Shown: positions 22,947 to 33,542 of the stretch, in pieces | Position numbering within the stretch: position 1 is the first letter of the stretch | Layout of the letters: each line of letters begins with the position of its first letter | Source of the DNA: Prochlorococcus sp. AG-355-I04 | GTDB lineage: Bacteria > Cyanobacteriota > Cyanobacteriia > PCC-6307 > Cyanobiaceae | NCBI GenBank assembly: GCA_003280915.1 | Contig: QCDL01000005.1 | Span: 1-64,000 of the forward strand | Length of the DNA: 64,000 nucleotides | Direction: 5' to 3' | Program-made: the position numbers and the translations under genes | Notes under the pieces: generated by a model | The model's database searches: none | The model's input: only the letters and a program-made list of their open reading frames with translations | Told to the model about the DNA's origin: nothing

Positions 22947-23093
22947 TTCTATTTTTTTACTTCGCAGATTAAGGCTCAATTACAAGATAACAAGAATCTT
23001 TTAAATTGATTAGAAGATTAATAAATTTTAGTTTATAAATAATTCTTTGATTTATATTTTTTCAGAATTAAATTTAGTAGACATGTTTCATTA

Positions 23094-23708
23094 ATGTTGG
23101 AAAAATTTAACGTAAATAATATTTTAAACCAAAATAGACAATTTGAATTATTTAGTTCAAATGTAAATACATCAATTAATTTTCAACACTCAAATAATCT
23201 AAAAATCAATGGCGAAATCCTAACTGAATGGAGGGATAGAATATATAATCACCAATTCAAAATTTCAAAAGATACTCACAACAAAACTTTGCACCAAACA
23301 AGTCTTCCTATAAATACAATTTCCGATGAAAGAAAAATTGATCCGTTTTCCTTGCAGCCATTATCATTGAACTTTTGGAGAACCAATCAATATATACACA
23401 ATGGGCCAGCAATGTATTTTGTAATTGATTCGATGGAGAGTTCTAAAATAATCCTTTATATAGGAGAAACAAATTCAGCAAATAAAAGATGGAAGGGGGA
23501 ACATGACTGTAAAAATTACCTCATGAACTATAAAGAAGCCCTTGCTCATAACAAACTCTCAAGTCACCAAGATATTCGTTTCTTCTTAGATGTACCTAAA
23601 GAAGTAAAATTAAGACGTAAATTAGAACAGCAACTGATATATTTATGGTTACCACCTTTTAATAAAGAAACTCGAGATAGGTGGGCAACTACTTTCACAA
23701 ACAACTAA
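23094..23708 (+). CDS. GIY-YIG nuclease-like domain protein
   Basis: 204 aa; MYFVIDS...ILYIGETNSANKRWKGEH. Confidence 0.65.
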   Translation: MLEKFNVNNILNQNRQFELFSSNVNTSINFQHSNNLKINGEILTEWRDRIYNHQFKISKDTHNKTLHQTSLPINTISDERKIDPFSLQPLSLNFWRTNQYIHNGPAMYFVIDSMESSKIILYIGETNSANKRWKGEHDCKNYLMNYKEALAHNKLSSHQDIRFFLDVPKEVKLRRKLEQQLIYLWLPPFNKETRDRWATTFTNN

Positions 23709-23732
23709 AAGTTAATTAAATCCATTTAACAA

Positions 23733-25205
23733 ATGCAATTTTCCACATTCCAAAAAAATCTAGATAACTGGCAAGGTGCTTCATTAATTTTTGGAGTTTT
23801 AGAGGAAGAAATTTCAAGCCAACTTGAAAAAATAAAATTTGTTATTGACCCAAAATTATTACTAAAAAAAGTTACTCAAAAAAAATTTAAAGGAGAAAAA
23901 GGAAAAACTTTAAGCTTTGAATTTTTAGATCAAAAATTAGAAACTTTAATCATAGTTGGTCTTGGCAAATCGAAGGACCTAAATAAAAGTGATATAGAAA
24001 ACTCTATAGGAAATCTAATTATGAAAACTGTTGATAAAAATGAAAAAATCAGCATCTTGCTACCTTGGGAATTTATAAATTCACAACTAGAAATAAATCA
24101 ATTAGCAGAGTCAGCCAGATTATCTGCCTTCAAAGACAATAGATTCAATAAGAAAAGAGATGACAAGAAAGTTCTTAAAGAAATAGAGTTTTTAAATTTA
24201 AAAGAATTTGAGAATATTAGCTTTGAAGAGGCAGCACAAATATGTGAAGGTGTAGAACTAGCTAGAAGACTTGTAGCCGCCCCTCCAAATAGTCTTACGC
24301 CTCAGGAAATGTCTATACAAGCTTCTCAAATAGCTAAAGATCATGGTTTGGAAGTAAAAATTTTAGAGGCAAAAGATTGTGAAGATTTAGGAATGGGTGC
24401 ATATTTAGCTGTAGCAAAAGGTTCTGATCTAGATCCTAAATTTATACATCTTACTTTAAAGTCAGAGGGGCCTATTAAAGAAAAGATTGCACTTGTTGGG
24501 AAGGGTTTAACCTTTGATTCGGGAGGATACAATCTGAAAGTAGGAGCCTCTCAAATTGAAATGATGAAATATGATATGGGCGGAAGCGCTGCAGTTTTAG
24601 GAGCAGCAAAAGCACTTGGAGCAATAAAACCAAAGGGATTAGAAATTCATTTTATTGTGGCATCTTGCGAAAACATGATAAATGGATCTGCAGTACATCC
24701 TGGAGATGTAGTTAAGGCATCTAATGGTAAGACAATTGAAATAAATAACACTGATGCTGAGGGCAGACTCACATTAGCTGATGCTCTAACTTACGCATCA
24801 AATTTAAAACCAGATTCAATAATAGATCTCGCAACTTTAACAGGAGCTATTGTAGTTGCATTAGGGAATGATGTAGCTGGATTCTGGAGCAATAATGATG
24901 ATTTAGCAAATGACCTAAAAGCCGCATCATCCCAGTCTGGAGAAGAATTATGGCAAATGCCTTTACAAAAATCTTATAAAGAAGGTTTAAAGTCTCATAT
25001 AGCTGACATGAAAAATACAGGTCCTAGAGCAGGTGGCTCAATAACTGCTGCTTTGTTTTTAGAGGAATTCTTTGATAAGGAGATTAAATGGGCTCATATT
25101 GATATTGCTGGGACTTGTTGGACTGACAAGAATAAGGGGATTAACCCATCAGGTGCAACGGGTTTTGGAGTTAAAACTCTTGTTCAATGGATTAAAAATA
25201 AATAA
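23733..25205 (+). CDS. pepA: leucyl aminopeptidase
   Basis: 490 aa; [32 protein letters not shown]. Confidence 0.97.
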   Translation: MQFSTFQKNLDNWQGASLIFGVLEEEISSQLEKIKFVIDPKLLLKKVTQKKFKGEKGKTLSFEFLDQKLETLIIVGLGKSKDLNKSDIENSIGNLIMKTVDKNEKISILLPWEFINSQLEINQLAESARLSAFKDNRFNKKRDDKKVLKEIEFLNLKEFENISFEEAAQICEGVELARRLVAAPPNSLTPQEMSIQASQIAKDHGLEVKILEAKDCEDLGMGAYLAVAKGSDLDPKFIHLTLKSEGPIKEKIALVGKGLTFDSGGYNLKVGASQIEMMKYDMGGSAAVLGAAKALGAIKPKGLEIHFIVASCENMINGSAVHPGDVVKASNGKTIEINNTDAEGRLTLADALTYASNLKPDSIIDLATLTGAIVVALGNDVAGFWSNNDDLANDLKAASSQSGEELWQMPLQKSYKEGLKSHIADMKNTGPRAGGSITAALFLEEFFDKEIKWAHIDIAGTCWTDKNKGINPSGATGFGVKTLVQWIKNK

Positions 25206-25216
25206 CTATATTTAAG

Positions 25217-25819
25217 TCATTCATTCCAAAGATTTGTTGATCTAGCGTTATCTCCCCATAATTTATCCAACCTCTGATCTCTCCCACATGAGAATCTATA
25301 AAACTTATATTTTAATTCATTTCTCTCAGCAAAATCCTGATGATATTCCTCAGCTAACCAAAATTCACCTTTAGATTTAAGTTCTACAGATATTTTTTCT
25401 AATGGCACACGCAATTCATTAGAGGCGGAAACAACTGCATTTATTGCATCACTTTCCTCAGTTGCATCTTTGAAAAAGATCACTGGCCTATAAGAATCTC
25501 CACGATCACAAAATTGACCCTTACCGTCCAGAGGATCAATATTTCTGAAATACAACCTAAGTATCTCGGGTAAAGTTACCAATTTGGAATCATAGTTTAC
25601 CAAAACCACTTCCTGATGTCCTTCATGATTTTCGTAAGTAGGATTTTGCAAATCTCCACCTGAATAGCCACTTTGTACAAAATTTATCCCAGTTAATGAC
25701 TCTAAATCATGTTCTAAACACCAAAAACAACCTCCTGCAAGAATCAATTCCTCTGCAAAAGCGTTTACAGGATTAACAACTATTGACAGAGCAACTATTA
25801 GAGACAAGAGGTATTTCAT
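25217..25819 (-). CDS. msrA: peptide methionine sulfoxide reductase MsrA with N-terminal signal sequence
   Basis: 200 aa; LAGGCFWCLEHDLE, GYSGG; leader MKYLLSLIVALSIVVNPVNAFA. Confidence 0.94.
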   Translation of the reverse strand: MKYLLSLIVALSIVVNPVNAFAEELILAGGCFWCLEHDLESLTGINFVQSGYSGGDLQNPTYENHEGHQEVVLVNYDSKLVTLPEILRLYFRNIDPLDGKGQFCDRGDSYRPVIFFKDATEESDAINAVVSASNELRVPLEKISVELKSKGEFWLAEEYHQDFAERNELKYKFYRFSCGRDQRLDKLWGDNARSTNLWNE

Positions 25820-25835
25820 TTTTTTATTATAAAGT

Positions 25836-27014
25836 TCAAATAATAGAATTAATAATTTCTTTAGCAGCTCTCTGGACTACGCCCTCTTCTCCTAATTCTT
25901 TTTTTAAAAAAGCATAACCTTTTTTAATTTTTATTTTTTCTGACTTTCCCTCAAGAATCCTACAAGATTTGTAAAAAATTTTCTTTTCGTCAAAATCTCT
26001 TTGCACAAACTCTGGGATTATTAATTTATTAACTAACAAATTTACAGGTGAAATAAATCTTACTTTGAAATTGAGAATTTTTTTAGCGATAAAAGCAGTT
26101 ACCCTACTGACTCTATAACCAACAATCTGCGGTATGCCATATAAAGCTAATTCCATATTAACTGTCCCAGATTTGCAAAAAGCAATTTTAGTGAGCGAAT
26201 AAATATAAGGCTTTAATTTTGCACTATTTTTTTGAGAAATCACATGTCCTTTAACTTGATATTTCCTAAAGGCTTTTTTAAATATTTCATCAAAAGAACT
26301 CCTGCAGGAGGGAATATAGACAACCAAGCTTGGATATTTTTGTTGTAATTTTTTAGCCGCTTTCATAAATGTAGGTAATACATATCGTAATTCTTGAGGT
26401 CTTGATGCTGGCATCAAAAGCAGGATATTTTGATTAGAGCGAAGGTTAAGAATAGTTCTGGCATCCTTCTTTAGAGGAAGTTTCTTTGTCAAATCAATCA
26501 TTGGATGTCCCACCCACGTAACATTTCCGCCTCTCTTTTTATAGAAAGCTGCTTCTTTCTTGAAAATCGCGAAAATTTTATCAGAAAATTTTATTAGATT
26601 TGTTGTAGTGTTATTACCAACCCTCCAAGCCCACTCTTGAGGAGCAATATAGTAAAAAATTGGGATTTTAATTTTCGATCTTTTTAATTTTGTTCCAATT
26701 TTTATATTGGGGCCCATATAGTCAATAAGAATTAAGCAATCTGGGGGATATTTTTTTAGTAATTTATAAAATCTTTTTTGAATTCTTATTGTTGGAAGAA
26801 TAAGAGGTAAAGCCTCCCAAATTCCTATTGCACTAATTGATGTAGTATCTTGAAGAATTTTTACACCTTCTTTCTTCATCCTTTCCCCACCTAATCCGCA
26901 AATTTCTAAATCTATCGATTTTTTTTTAGATTCCTCTAATAATGCTTTTGATAACAAACTTCCGTGCAAATCTCCAGAGACTTCTCCAGTACTTATAAAT
27001 ATCTTTTTATTCAT
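25836..27014 (-). CDS. lpxB: lipid-A-disaccharide synthase
   Basis: 392 aa; STGEVSGDLHGS, YYIAPQEWAWR, CKSGTVNMELAL. Confidence 0.95.
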   Translation of the reverse strand: MNKKIFISTGEVSGDLHGSLLSKALLEESKKKSIDLEICGLGGERMKKEGVKILQDTTSISAIGIWEALPLILPTIRIQKRFYKLLKKYPPDCLILIDYMGPNIKIGTKLKRSKIKIPIFYYIAPQEWAWRVGNNTTTNLIKFSDKIFAIFKKEAAFYKKRGGNVTWVGHPMIDLTKKLPLKKDARTILNLRSNQNILLLMPASRPQELRYVLPTFMKAAKKLQQKYPSLVVYIPSCRSSFDEIFKKAFRKYQVKGHVISQKNSAKLKPYIYSLTKIAFCKSGTVNMELALYGIPQIVGYRVSRVTAFIAKKILNFKVRFISPVNLLVNKLIIPEFVQRDFDEKKIFYKSCRILEGKSEKIKIKKGYAFLKKELGEEGVVQRAAKEIINSII

Positions 27015-27865
27015 AAATTCACTATAGGCATTGGTCCTCGTCTTTCTTTAGATATTGACTCTTTTAAGAAATTACATAATTTTGAAGATGAAATATCTAA
27101 TTCTCCTTTCATCACTTTTTCTAATGAATTTGAAATCGCATCATTAGATTTAAAAAGGAAATTCCAAGTAGTTTGCAAAAGTTTTAAATCAAAATCTTTA
27201 TTTTCCATTAAACCACTTCTCTTAATCCCAATCCTATTTAAACCTCTCAATCTTCCTGGATGCCCTTCGGCCAAGCAGAAAGGAGGTACATCTCTATCTA
27301 CTCTAGTCATCCCTCCAATCATTGCTAAATATCCAATATGTACAAACTGATGAATACCTAAACAACCGCCAATAATAGCTTTATCTTCAATCTTTACATG
27401 GCCTGCAACTTGAACACTATTTGATAAAACTATCCTATTACCAAGTTCACAATTATGGCCGATATGAGTGTAAGCCATTAACAAATTATTATTTCCAATA
27501 ATTGTTTTTTCGCCTTCATCTGTTGCCTTATTAATAGTTACACATTCTCTGAAAGTATTATTATCTCCAATAACTACTTCAGTATGGGCACCTTTATATT
27601 TAAGGTCCTGGGGATCAAGACCTATAAAAACACTTGGGTAAACTTTATTGTTAATACCAATTTGAGTTCTTCCTGAAATAACAGCATTCGGGCCTATTTC
27701 GGTTCCTTTCCCAATAGTCACATCAGGACCGATAATAGCACCTTGAGAGACAACAACCCCATCATGTAATTCGGCACTTGGATCAACAAAAGCATTTGGG
27801 TGCACTTTTACGCCATTAAATTTTGAGTTAAATTCATTATTTTTATGATCCATATCCCTAATCAA
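27011..27865 (-). CDS. lpxA: UDP-N-acetylglucosamine acyltransferase
   Basis: 284 aa; left-handed beta-helix hexapeptides, [26 protein letters not shown]. Confidence 0.95.
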   Translation of the reverse strand: MIRDMDHKNNEFNSKFNGVKVHPNAFVDPSAELHDGVVVSQGAIIGPDVTIGKGTEIGPNAVISGRTQIGINNKVYPSVFIGLDPQDLKYKGAHTEVVIGDNNTFRECVTINKATDEGEKTIIGNNNLLMAYTHIGHNCELGNRIVLSNSVQVAGHVKIEDKAIIGGCLGIHQFVHIGYLAMIGGMTRVDRDVPPFCLAEGHPGRLRGLNRIGIKRSGLMENKDFDLKLLQTTWNFLFKSNDAISNSLEKVMKGELDISSSKLCNFLKESISKERRGPMPIVNL

Positions 27866-28316
27866 CTAATGAAAACATTAATTCTCCAGTACAAACCAAC
27901 TTCCCATCAACATGCGCCTCACCTTTAACCTTCCCAAATCTTTGTCTTTTTATAGACAATAACTCACAAGAAATTATCAATTGATCTCCTGGCACAACTG
28001 GTTTTCTGAATTTAACATTATTGATTCCAGCAAAGACGAAAAGTCCTTTAGGAAGATCAGGCATTTGCGTTACAATTATTCCACCTACTTGAGCCATTGA
28101 TTCAACAATAAGCACCCCAGGCATCAAGGGTCTCTCAGGAAAATGCCCCTGAAATTGAGGCTCATTTATAGTTACATTTTTTACGGCAACTGCTTTCTCC
28201 CCAGGAATATGCTCTATGACTTTGTCCACAAGTGCGAAAGGATATCTGTGAGGTAACAAACCTAGTATGTGCTCAGAGGAAAGTTGATTATTTTCACTGG
28301 ATAATTTCTTTTCCAA
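27858..28316 (-). CDS. fabZ: 3-hydroxyacyl-[ACP] dehydratase
   Basis: 152 aa; [32 protein letters not shown]. Confidence 0.96.
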   Translation of the reverse strand: MEKKLSSENNQLSSEHILGLLPHRYPFALVDKVIEHIPGEKAVAVKNVTINEPQFQGHFPERPLMPGVLIVESMAQVGGIIVTQMPDLPKGLFVFAGINNVKFRKPVVPGDQLIISCELLSIKRQRFGKVKGEAHVDGKLVCTGELMFSLVD

Positions 28317-28333
28317 AACAATTAAAGATAAAG

Positions 28334-29170
28334 TTAGTTTTTTAGCGATGAGGCCAATAAAGCATTTAAAGAATGTGATCCTTTATAAACTAAAATTTGA
28401 GCCTTAGGTAACCCTACCAAAGCCAAGTCCCCAATAAGGTCTAAAATTTTATGTCTTATTGGTTCATTATCAAATCTTAATGGTGGATTAACCCATTGAT
28501 CACCGTCACAAACAAGGGCATTTTCCAAACTTCCACCTTTTATTAATCCAAGTTCACTTAACTCTTGAAATTGATCCTTAAACCCAAAAGTCCTTGCTGG
28601 GGCAATCATTTCAACGAAGCTTTTTGGATTTAAATCAATTACAAAAGTTTGATTTCCAATTGCTTTATAGGGAAAACTTATAGTGGAAATAATTGTAGTT
28701 TTTTCAGATGGAGTTGCTGCTATTACTGAACCTTCTTTATTTAAAATTATGGATTTATTAATCTCTTGAAAAAAATTATCTGGTTTAGGTGCCTTTTTTA
28801 TTCCGACTTCTTCGAAATCTTTAACCCACTGAATTGCTGATCCATCTAAAAGTGGAATCTCTTTCCCATCAACCTCAATATGAACATAACTTAACCCACA
28901 CCCAGCCATTGATGATAATAAATGCTCAATAGTATATAAATTTCGCTCTCCCAATTTAACTGCTGTACAGAGCATGGAACTTCCAATTAAATCTTGAGTA
29001 AGCTTAAAAATCTCGCCAGGTTTATCAGTGAAAGAAACATAATATCCTTCTTTTTCATAAGGTGAAATTGTAACTCTTGTTTTTTCTCCACTATGAAGAC
29101 CTATACCTTCTCTGGATATAACACCAGCCAAGGTATAGCAGAAATCATAATTAGCAGGCCAAGAAAACAC
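28334..29170 (-). CDS. lpxC: UDP-3-O-acyl-N-acetylglucosamine deacetylase
   Basis: 278 aa; [42 protein letters not shown]. Confidence 0.96.
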   Translation of the reverse strand: MFSWPANYDFCYTLAGVISREGIGLHSGEKTRVTISPYEKEGYYVSFTDKPGEIFKLTQDLIGSSMLCTAVKLGERNLYTIEHLLSSMAGCGLSYVHIEVDGKEIPLLDGSAIQWVKDFEEVGIKKAPKPDNFFQEINKSIILNKEGSVIAATPSEKTTIISTISFPYKAIGNQTFVIDLNPKSFVEMIAPARTFGFKDQFQELSELGLIKGGSLENALVCDGDQWVNPPLRFDNEPIRHKILDLIGDLALVGLPKAQILVYKGSHSLNALLASSLKN

Positions 29171-31315
29171 TTAAAACTTCCATCCAACTCCAAGTGTATA
29201 TCTCCAATCTCCACTAAGGTCCTTACTAGCAACATCTAATCTTAGTGGCCCAATTGGCGTTTTTACTCCAACTCCTCCTCCAAGCGAATATCCTGAACCT
29301 GATTTCTTTAATAATTTACCAGGTTTTCCTGGAACATCATTTTGGGATCCTAAATCACTCCCTACATCAACAAATAAAGCTCCTGATATCATTCTCCAAA
29401 TAGGGAATCTGTATTCTGCAGTACCTTCAACAAAACTTTTACTTACAGCTAAATCACAAGATCCCCACCCTCTGACTGATGATGTTCCTCCCAAACAAAA
29501 TGATTCATAAGGAGGCAATTCTCCAATAATAGTTCCAGCCTTTAATTGAAAACCAATAGCTTGAGGACAATCTTCACTAGTAGCTTTACTAGATTTACAT
29601 GCTTTGGTTAAATTGATCAGTTTTGTTGGAATAAAATAAGAATAAGAAGCCCTCATTCTATTAAAAGTTGGAGAATTTTTTCCCATTGAAACAAACTGTT
29701 CAGTACCAAAGGTAAATTTATTTCCTGCAGTTGGGTTGATAGAGTTGTTCAAATTATTTCTAGAAGTACTCGCAATAACACTCACTAATGTATTTTCTTC
29801 AGGGCATGAACCATCATTTGGAGTAAATCCAATACAAATAATATCATTTATGTTTCCTGTTGTTGGAGTCACATCACCATACGGTTTTTTGTTTCCATCA
29901 CCATCAATCATCTTTACATTCTTAAAATTCATCCCTGCTAGAATTCTCCATTTAGCTACCTTAAATGGATCTCCACCGTTTAATGGCCTTGAGAAAGAAA
30001 ATCCACCTCCTGTTTTTTCTAAAACTATTGATGAAAAAGTATCAGCGGTTGAAGTAGTAGTATCATCTACTGCATATATTCGCCCATTTTTAGTACTTTT
30101 AAATTCTTGTGGATAATCTCTACTTAAAAAAACATTTGTTCTGAAAGATGTTTTATGTTTATCTCCTTTAATCCATGGATCAGATAATGAAAAATTATAG
30201 GTGGTGGAATATTCTCCGAAATTTAGATTTAAACTTGTAGACCATGCTCTTCCTAATGTATTTGTTTCTTGCAAACCAATTGAGGCAAAGATGCCTGAAC
30301 CATTGCTATAACCAAGTCCACCTGTTAGTGATCCTGTTCTTTGTTCGCTCACGTCTAAAAAAATTATGACTTGACCAGGATTTAAATTATCAGGACCAAG
30401 AGAAACCTTTACATCATCAAATAATGATGTTGAATAGAGTCTACCGATATCAGCTTCTAAAATTTTTCTATTAAATACTGAACCAGGTTGTGTTTTTAAT
30501 TCTCTTTTTATCACCCAATCTTTTGTTTTTCCTCTTCTAGGTTTTCCATCAATAATAAATTCACCGTCAGAATCTGGGAATCTTATTTTTACGTCGGATA
30601 TAATACCCTCAAAAACTTCTAATATTACTACTCCGTTATCAGAGATTCTATCGGGACCATTAATTCTAGCTAAAGAATAACCCTCTTTTTCAAAACGTTT
30701 TTTTATTATTTCTATCTTATTTTTCAATTCATTTAAGTTAAGAGTCGTCCCATAAAAATTCTTAAAAATATAATCTACGTATTCATTGGAAATTATAGAG
30801 TTAGTTGGTTTAAGTTCAACTTTCTTCAAAATTGGATTAGGCACTACATTTACTATTAACCTCACGCCTAGAGGCCCTTCTTGAGACTTTATTTTAACTC
30901 CAGAAAACCAACCACTAGCATAAATTGCATTGAGGTCTTGCTTTAAAATTTGATTATCAACAATACTTCCGGGCTTTATGCTCATGGAGTCATATGCAGC
31001 CAATTCAAGTTTTCTACCCTCAGGATGATTTTCCCAACCTTCGATAATTATTTCTGAGATAAGAACACTTTCTTCATTAACATCATTATTTTCTGCAAGA
31101 AGAAAATTTTTCTCTTGTTTGATATCAATTCCTTCAAATAAAAAATTATTAATATTTTGTATTTCAAAGGTTGTTAGTGATTGTTCAACATCATTTGGCA
31201 AATACTTAGCAGCCAGTTCTGAATTATTTGATATAAAAATCAAGGGAGAACAGGCAGCATTTATAAAAAATTTTCCAAATTTTAAAGAATGTTTTTGCAT
31301 AGTACTTTCTATCAA
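29171..31315 (-). CDS. bamA: BamA/Omp85 outer membrane assembly protein
   Basis: 714 aa; POTRA repeats and C-terminal barrel with GGTSSVRGW and FVDVGSDLG. Confidence 0.92.
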   Translation of the reverse strand: MIESTMQKHSLKFGKFFINAACSPLIFISNNSELAAKYLPNDVEQSLTTFEIQNINNFLFEGIDIKQEKNFLLAENNDVNEESVLISEIIIEGWENHPEGRKLELAAYDSMSIKPGSIVDNQILKQDLNAIYASGWFSGVKIKSQEGPLGVRLIVNVVPNPILKKVELKPTNSIISNEYVDYIFKNFYGTTLNLNELKNKIEIIKKRFEKEGYSLARINGPDRISDNGVVILEVFEGIISDVKIRFPDSDGEFIIDGKPRRGKTKDWVIKRELKTQPGSVFNRKILEADIGRLYSTSLFDDVKVSLGPDNLNPGQVIIFLDVSEQRTGSLTGGLGYSNGSGIFASIGLQETNTLGRAWSTSLNLNFGEYSTTYNFSLSDPWIKGDKHKTSFRTNVFLSRDYPQEFKSTKNGRIYAVDDTTTSTADTFSSIVLEKTGGGFSFSRPLNGGDPFKVAKWRILAGMNFKNVKMIDGDGNKKPYGDVTPTTGNINDIICIGFTPNDGSCPEENTLVSVIASTSRNNLNNSINPTAGNKFTFGTEQFVSMGKNSPTFNRMRASYSYFIPTKLINLTKACKSSKATSEDCPQAIGFQLKAGTIIGELPPYESFCLGGTSSVRGWGSCDLAVSKSFVEGTAEYRFPIWRMISGALFVDVGSDLGSQNDVPGKPGKLLKKSGSGYSLGGGVGVKTPIGPLRLDVASKDLSGDWRYTLGVGWKF

Positions 31316-31345
31316 GATAAATAAGTCATTATTTATTTAATTAGG

Positions 31346-32074
31346 TCAAAGATAATCCTTTATTCTTCGGAGAATTTCAGTGTAAGCTTCAATTAGACCT
31401 CCTAAATCATTCCTAAATCTATCCTTATCTAGACTTACGATCATATCATTTTTTTGATTTAGATCCCACAATCTACAATTATCAGGACTTATTTCATCCC
31501 CGAGAAGAATGTTATTTCTGGAATCATAACCAAATTCCAACTTGAAATCCACAAGTTGAAGTTGAATATTTTCAAAAAAACTTTTCAGGATTAAATTAAT
31601 TTTTAAAGTTAAATTTATTATCAACTCTAAATCATGAGAACTTAATATGTTCATTAATTCAATTCTATCTTTTGTGATAAGCGGATCATTAAGTTCATCA
31701 TTTTTAAGATAGATATCAATTAATGGTTTTGATAGGAAAGTTCCGGGTTTAATAGTCGTTTGTTTACATAAAGAACCATAAGCAGTGTTTCTTAGAACAA
31801 TTTCTAATGGAATTACTTTTATTTTTTTTGCAATCATTGTAATTTCATTTTCAAGTTCAATAAAGTGAGTCGGAATATTATTCTTAATGAGAATCTCAAA
31901 AATTCTTGCACTTATTAAGCAATTAAGTTTGCCTTTACCTTCAAATTTTTCTTTTTTCAACGCATTAAAAGCTGTAGCGTCATCTTTAAATTCAATTTTT
32001 ACTTTATCTACATCATCATGAGTAAATACTTTTTTTGCTTTGCCTTCATAAATCAACTCATATTTATTATTCAT
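31346..32074 (-). CDS. purC: phosphoribosylaminoimidazole-succinocarboxamide synthase
   Basis: 242 aa; YEGKAKKVF, LVDFKLEFG, LGDEISPDNCRLWD. Confidence 0.97.
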   Translation of the reverse strand: MNNKYELIYEGKAKKVFTHDDVDKVKIEFKDDATAFNALKKEKFEGKGKLNCLISARIFEILIKNNIPTHFIELENEITMIAKKIKVIPLEIVLRNTAYGSLCKQTTIKPGTFLSKPLIDIYLKNDELNDPLITKDRIELMNILSSHDLELIINLTLKINLILKSFFENIQLQLVDFKLEFGYDSRNNILLGDEISPDNCRLWDLNQKNDMIVSLDKDRFRNDLGGLIEAYTEILRRIKDYL

Positions 32075-32206
32075 TAAATTAAAACCCCATTATGATTACT
32101 AAAGTACTTTTTTGTAATTAACATAATTATTAGAGATTAACTTCAATAGATTTAATTTCATTTTAACTGATTATTCATCGAAACCTCATAACCTTAAAAA
32201 ACTAAT

Positions 32207-33538
32207 ATGGGAATTAATTCACCAAGTTCTAGAAGATTTAATAGATTAGAAAATATCTTAATAATTGGGAATGGCGGGAGAGAAAACTCTTTAGCTTGGG
32301 CTATTCAAAAAAATGAATTAGTCAAAAAAGTTTATTTAATACCCGGCAACGCTGGTTCAGAAAGAATAAATAAATGTGAAAGAATAAAAATTGATATAAA
32401 TAATAAAAATGAACTTGTCGAAAAGCTTGATTTTCTCAAGATAGATTTAGTAGTAATCGGGCCAGAAATACCTCTAGCAAATGGATTAGCCGATTTTCTT
32501 CGCGAAAAAGATTTTAAAGTATTTGGTCCTAATAAAGATGGAGCAAAATTAGAATTTAGCAAATCTTGGGCAAAGGAATTTATGCAAAAAGCAAATATTC
32601 CAACTGCAAATTTTTGGAAAGTCAATTCTTTAAAAGAAGCCAAAAAAATTATCAATTCTTCATCAATCCCACTAGTAGTAAAAGCTGATGGTCTAGCTTC
32701 AGGTAAAGGTGTTTTTATTCCTAATTCAATAGATGAATGCTTAAAAGCAGCAGAATCAATTTTTAATGGTAAATTTGGAAAATCTGGGAATATAGTTGTT
32801 TTAGAACAAAAAATTCAAGGACCAGAAGTTTCAGTTTTTGCTTTATGCGATGGAGAGAGATATACATTACTTCCAACCGCCCAAGATCACAAACGACTTA
32901 ACGAGAAAGATACAGGCCCAAATACAGGAGGCATGGGAGCTTATTCCCCTGCCCCATTATTAACAGAAGATTACCTTGATAAAATTATCAAAGAGATAAT
33001 TGAACCTACAATCAATGAACTAAATAAAAGAAAAATTGACTATAGAGGCGTAATTTACTTTGGGTTAATGATCACGAAATCTGGGCCCAAAGTTATAGAA
33101 TATAATTGTAGGTTTGGTGATCCAGAATGCCAAACAATCATGCCCTTGATGGATCAAAATTTTTTATTTCTTTTAGAAAAATGCTCAATGGGTAATTTAA
33201 CAGGTGATGAAAAAATTAGTACTTCAGATAAAGTAAGTGGTTGTGTAATAGCGACCTCCAAAGGTTATCCTCACGAATATAAAACTGGCTTTCAAATAAA
33301 TATAGGTAAGGTTGATTCAAATGATTGTCAAATCTTCGACTCAGGGACTTCCTTAAGTGAAAATGGCAAGTTATTAACTAATGGAGGAAGAGTTTTAAGT
33401 ATTGTCTGCCAAGATAAAGATTTTGATATGGTTTTTGAAAAAGCATACAAAAATTTAAAAGAAATTCATTTCGAGGGTATTTATTTTCGGAATGACATAG
33501 GTCATCAAGTCAGAAAAAACTTTTCTAGGGAGCACTAA
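32207..33538 (+). CDS. purD: phosphoribosylamine--glycine ligase
   Basis: 443 aa; LIIGNGGRENSLAWA, VKADGLASGKGV, DHKRLNEKDTGPNTGGMGAYSP. Confidence 0.97.
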   Translation: MGINSPSSRRFNRLENILIIGNGGRENSLAWAIQKNELVKKVYLIPGNAGSERINKCERIKIDINNKNELVEKLDFLKIDLVVIGPEIPLANGLADFLREKDFKVFGPNKDGAKLEFSKSWAKEFMQKANIPTANFWKVNSLKEAKKIINSSSIPLVVKADGLASGKGVFIPNSIDECLKAAESIFNGKFGKSGNIVVLEQKIQGPEVSVFALCDGERYTLLPTAQDHKRLNEKDTGPNTGGMGAYSPAPLLTEDYLDKIIKEIIEPTINELNKRKIDYRGVIYFGLMITKSGPKVIEYNCRFGDPECQTIMPLMDQNFLFLLEKCSMGNLTGDEKISTSDKVSGCVIATSKGYPHEYKTGFQINIGKVDSNDCQIFDSGTSLSENGKLLTNGGRVLSIVCQDKDFDMVFEKAYKNLKEIHFEGIYFRNDIGHQVRKNFSREH

Positions 33539-33542
33539 GTTT

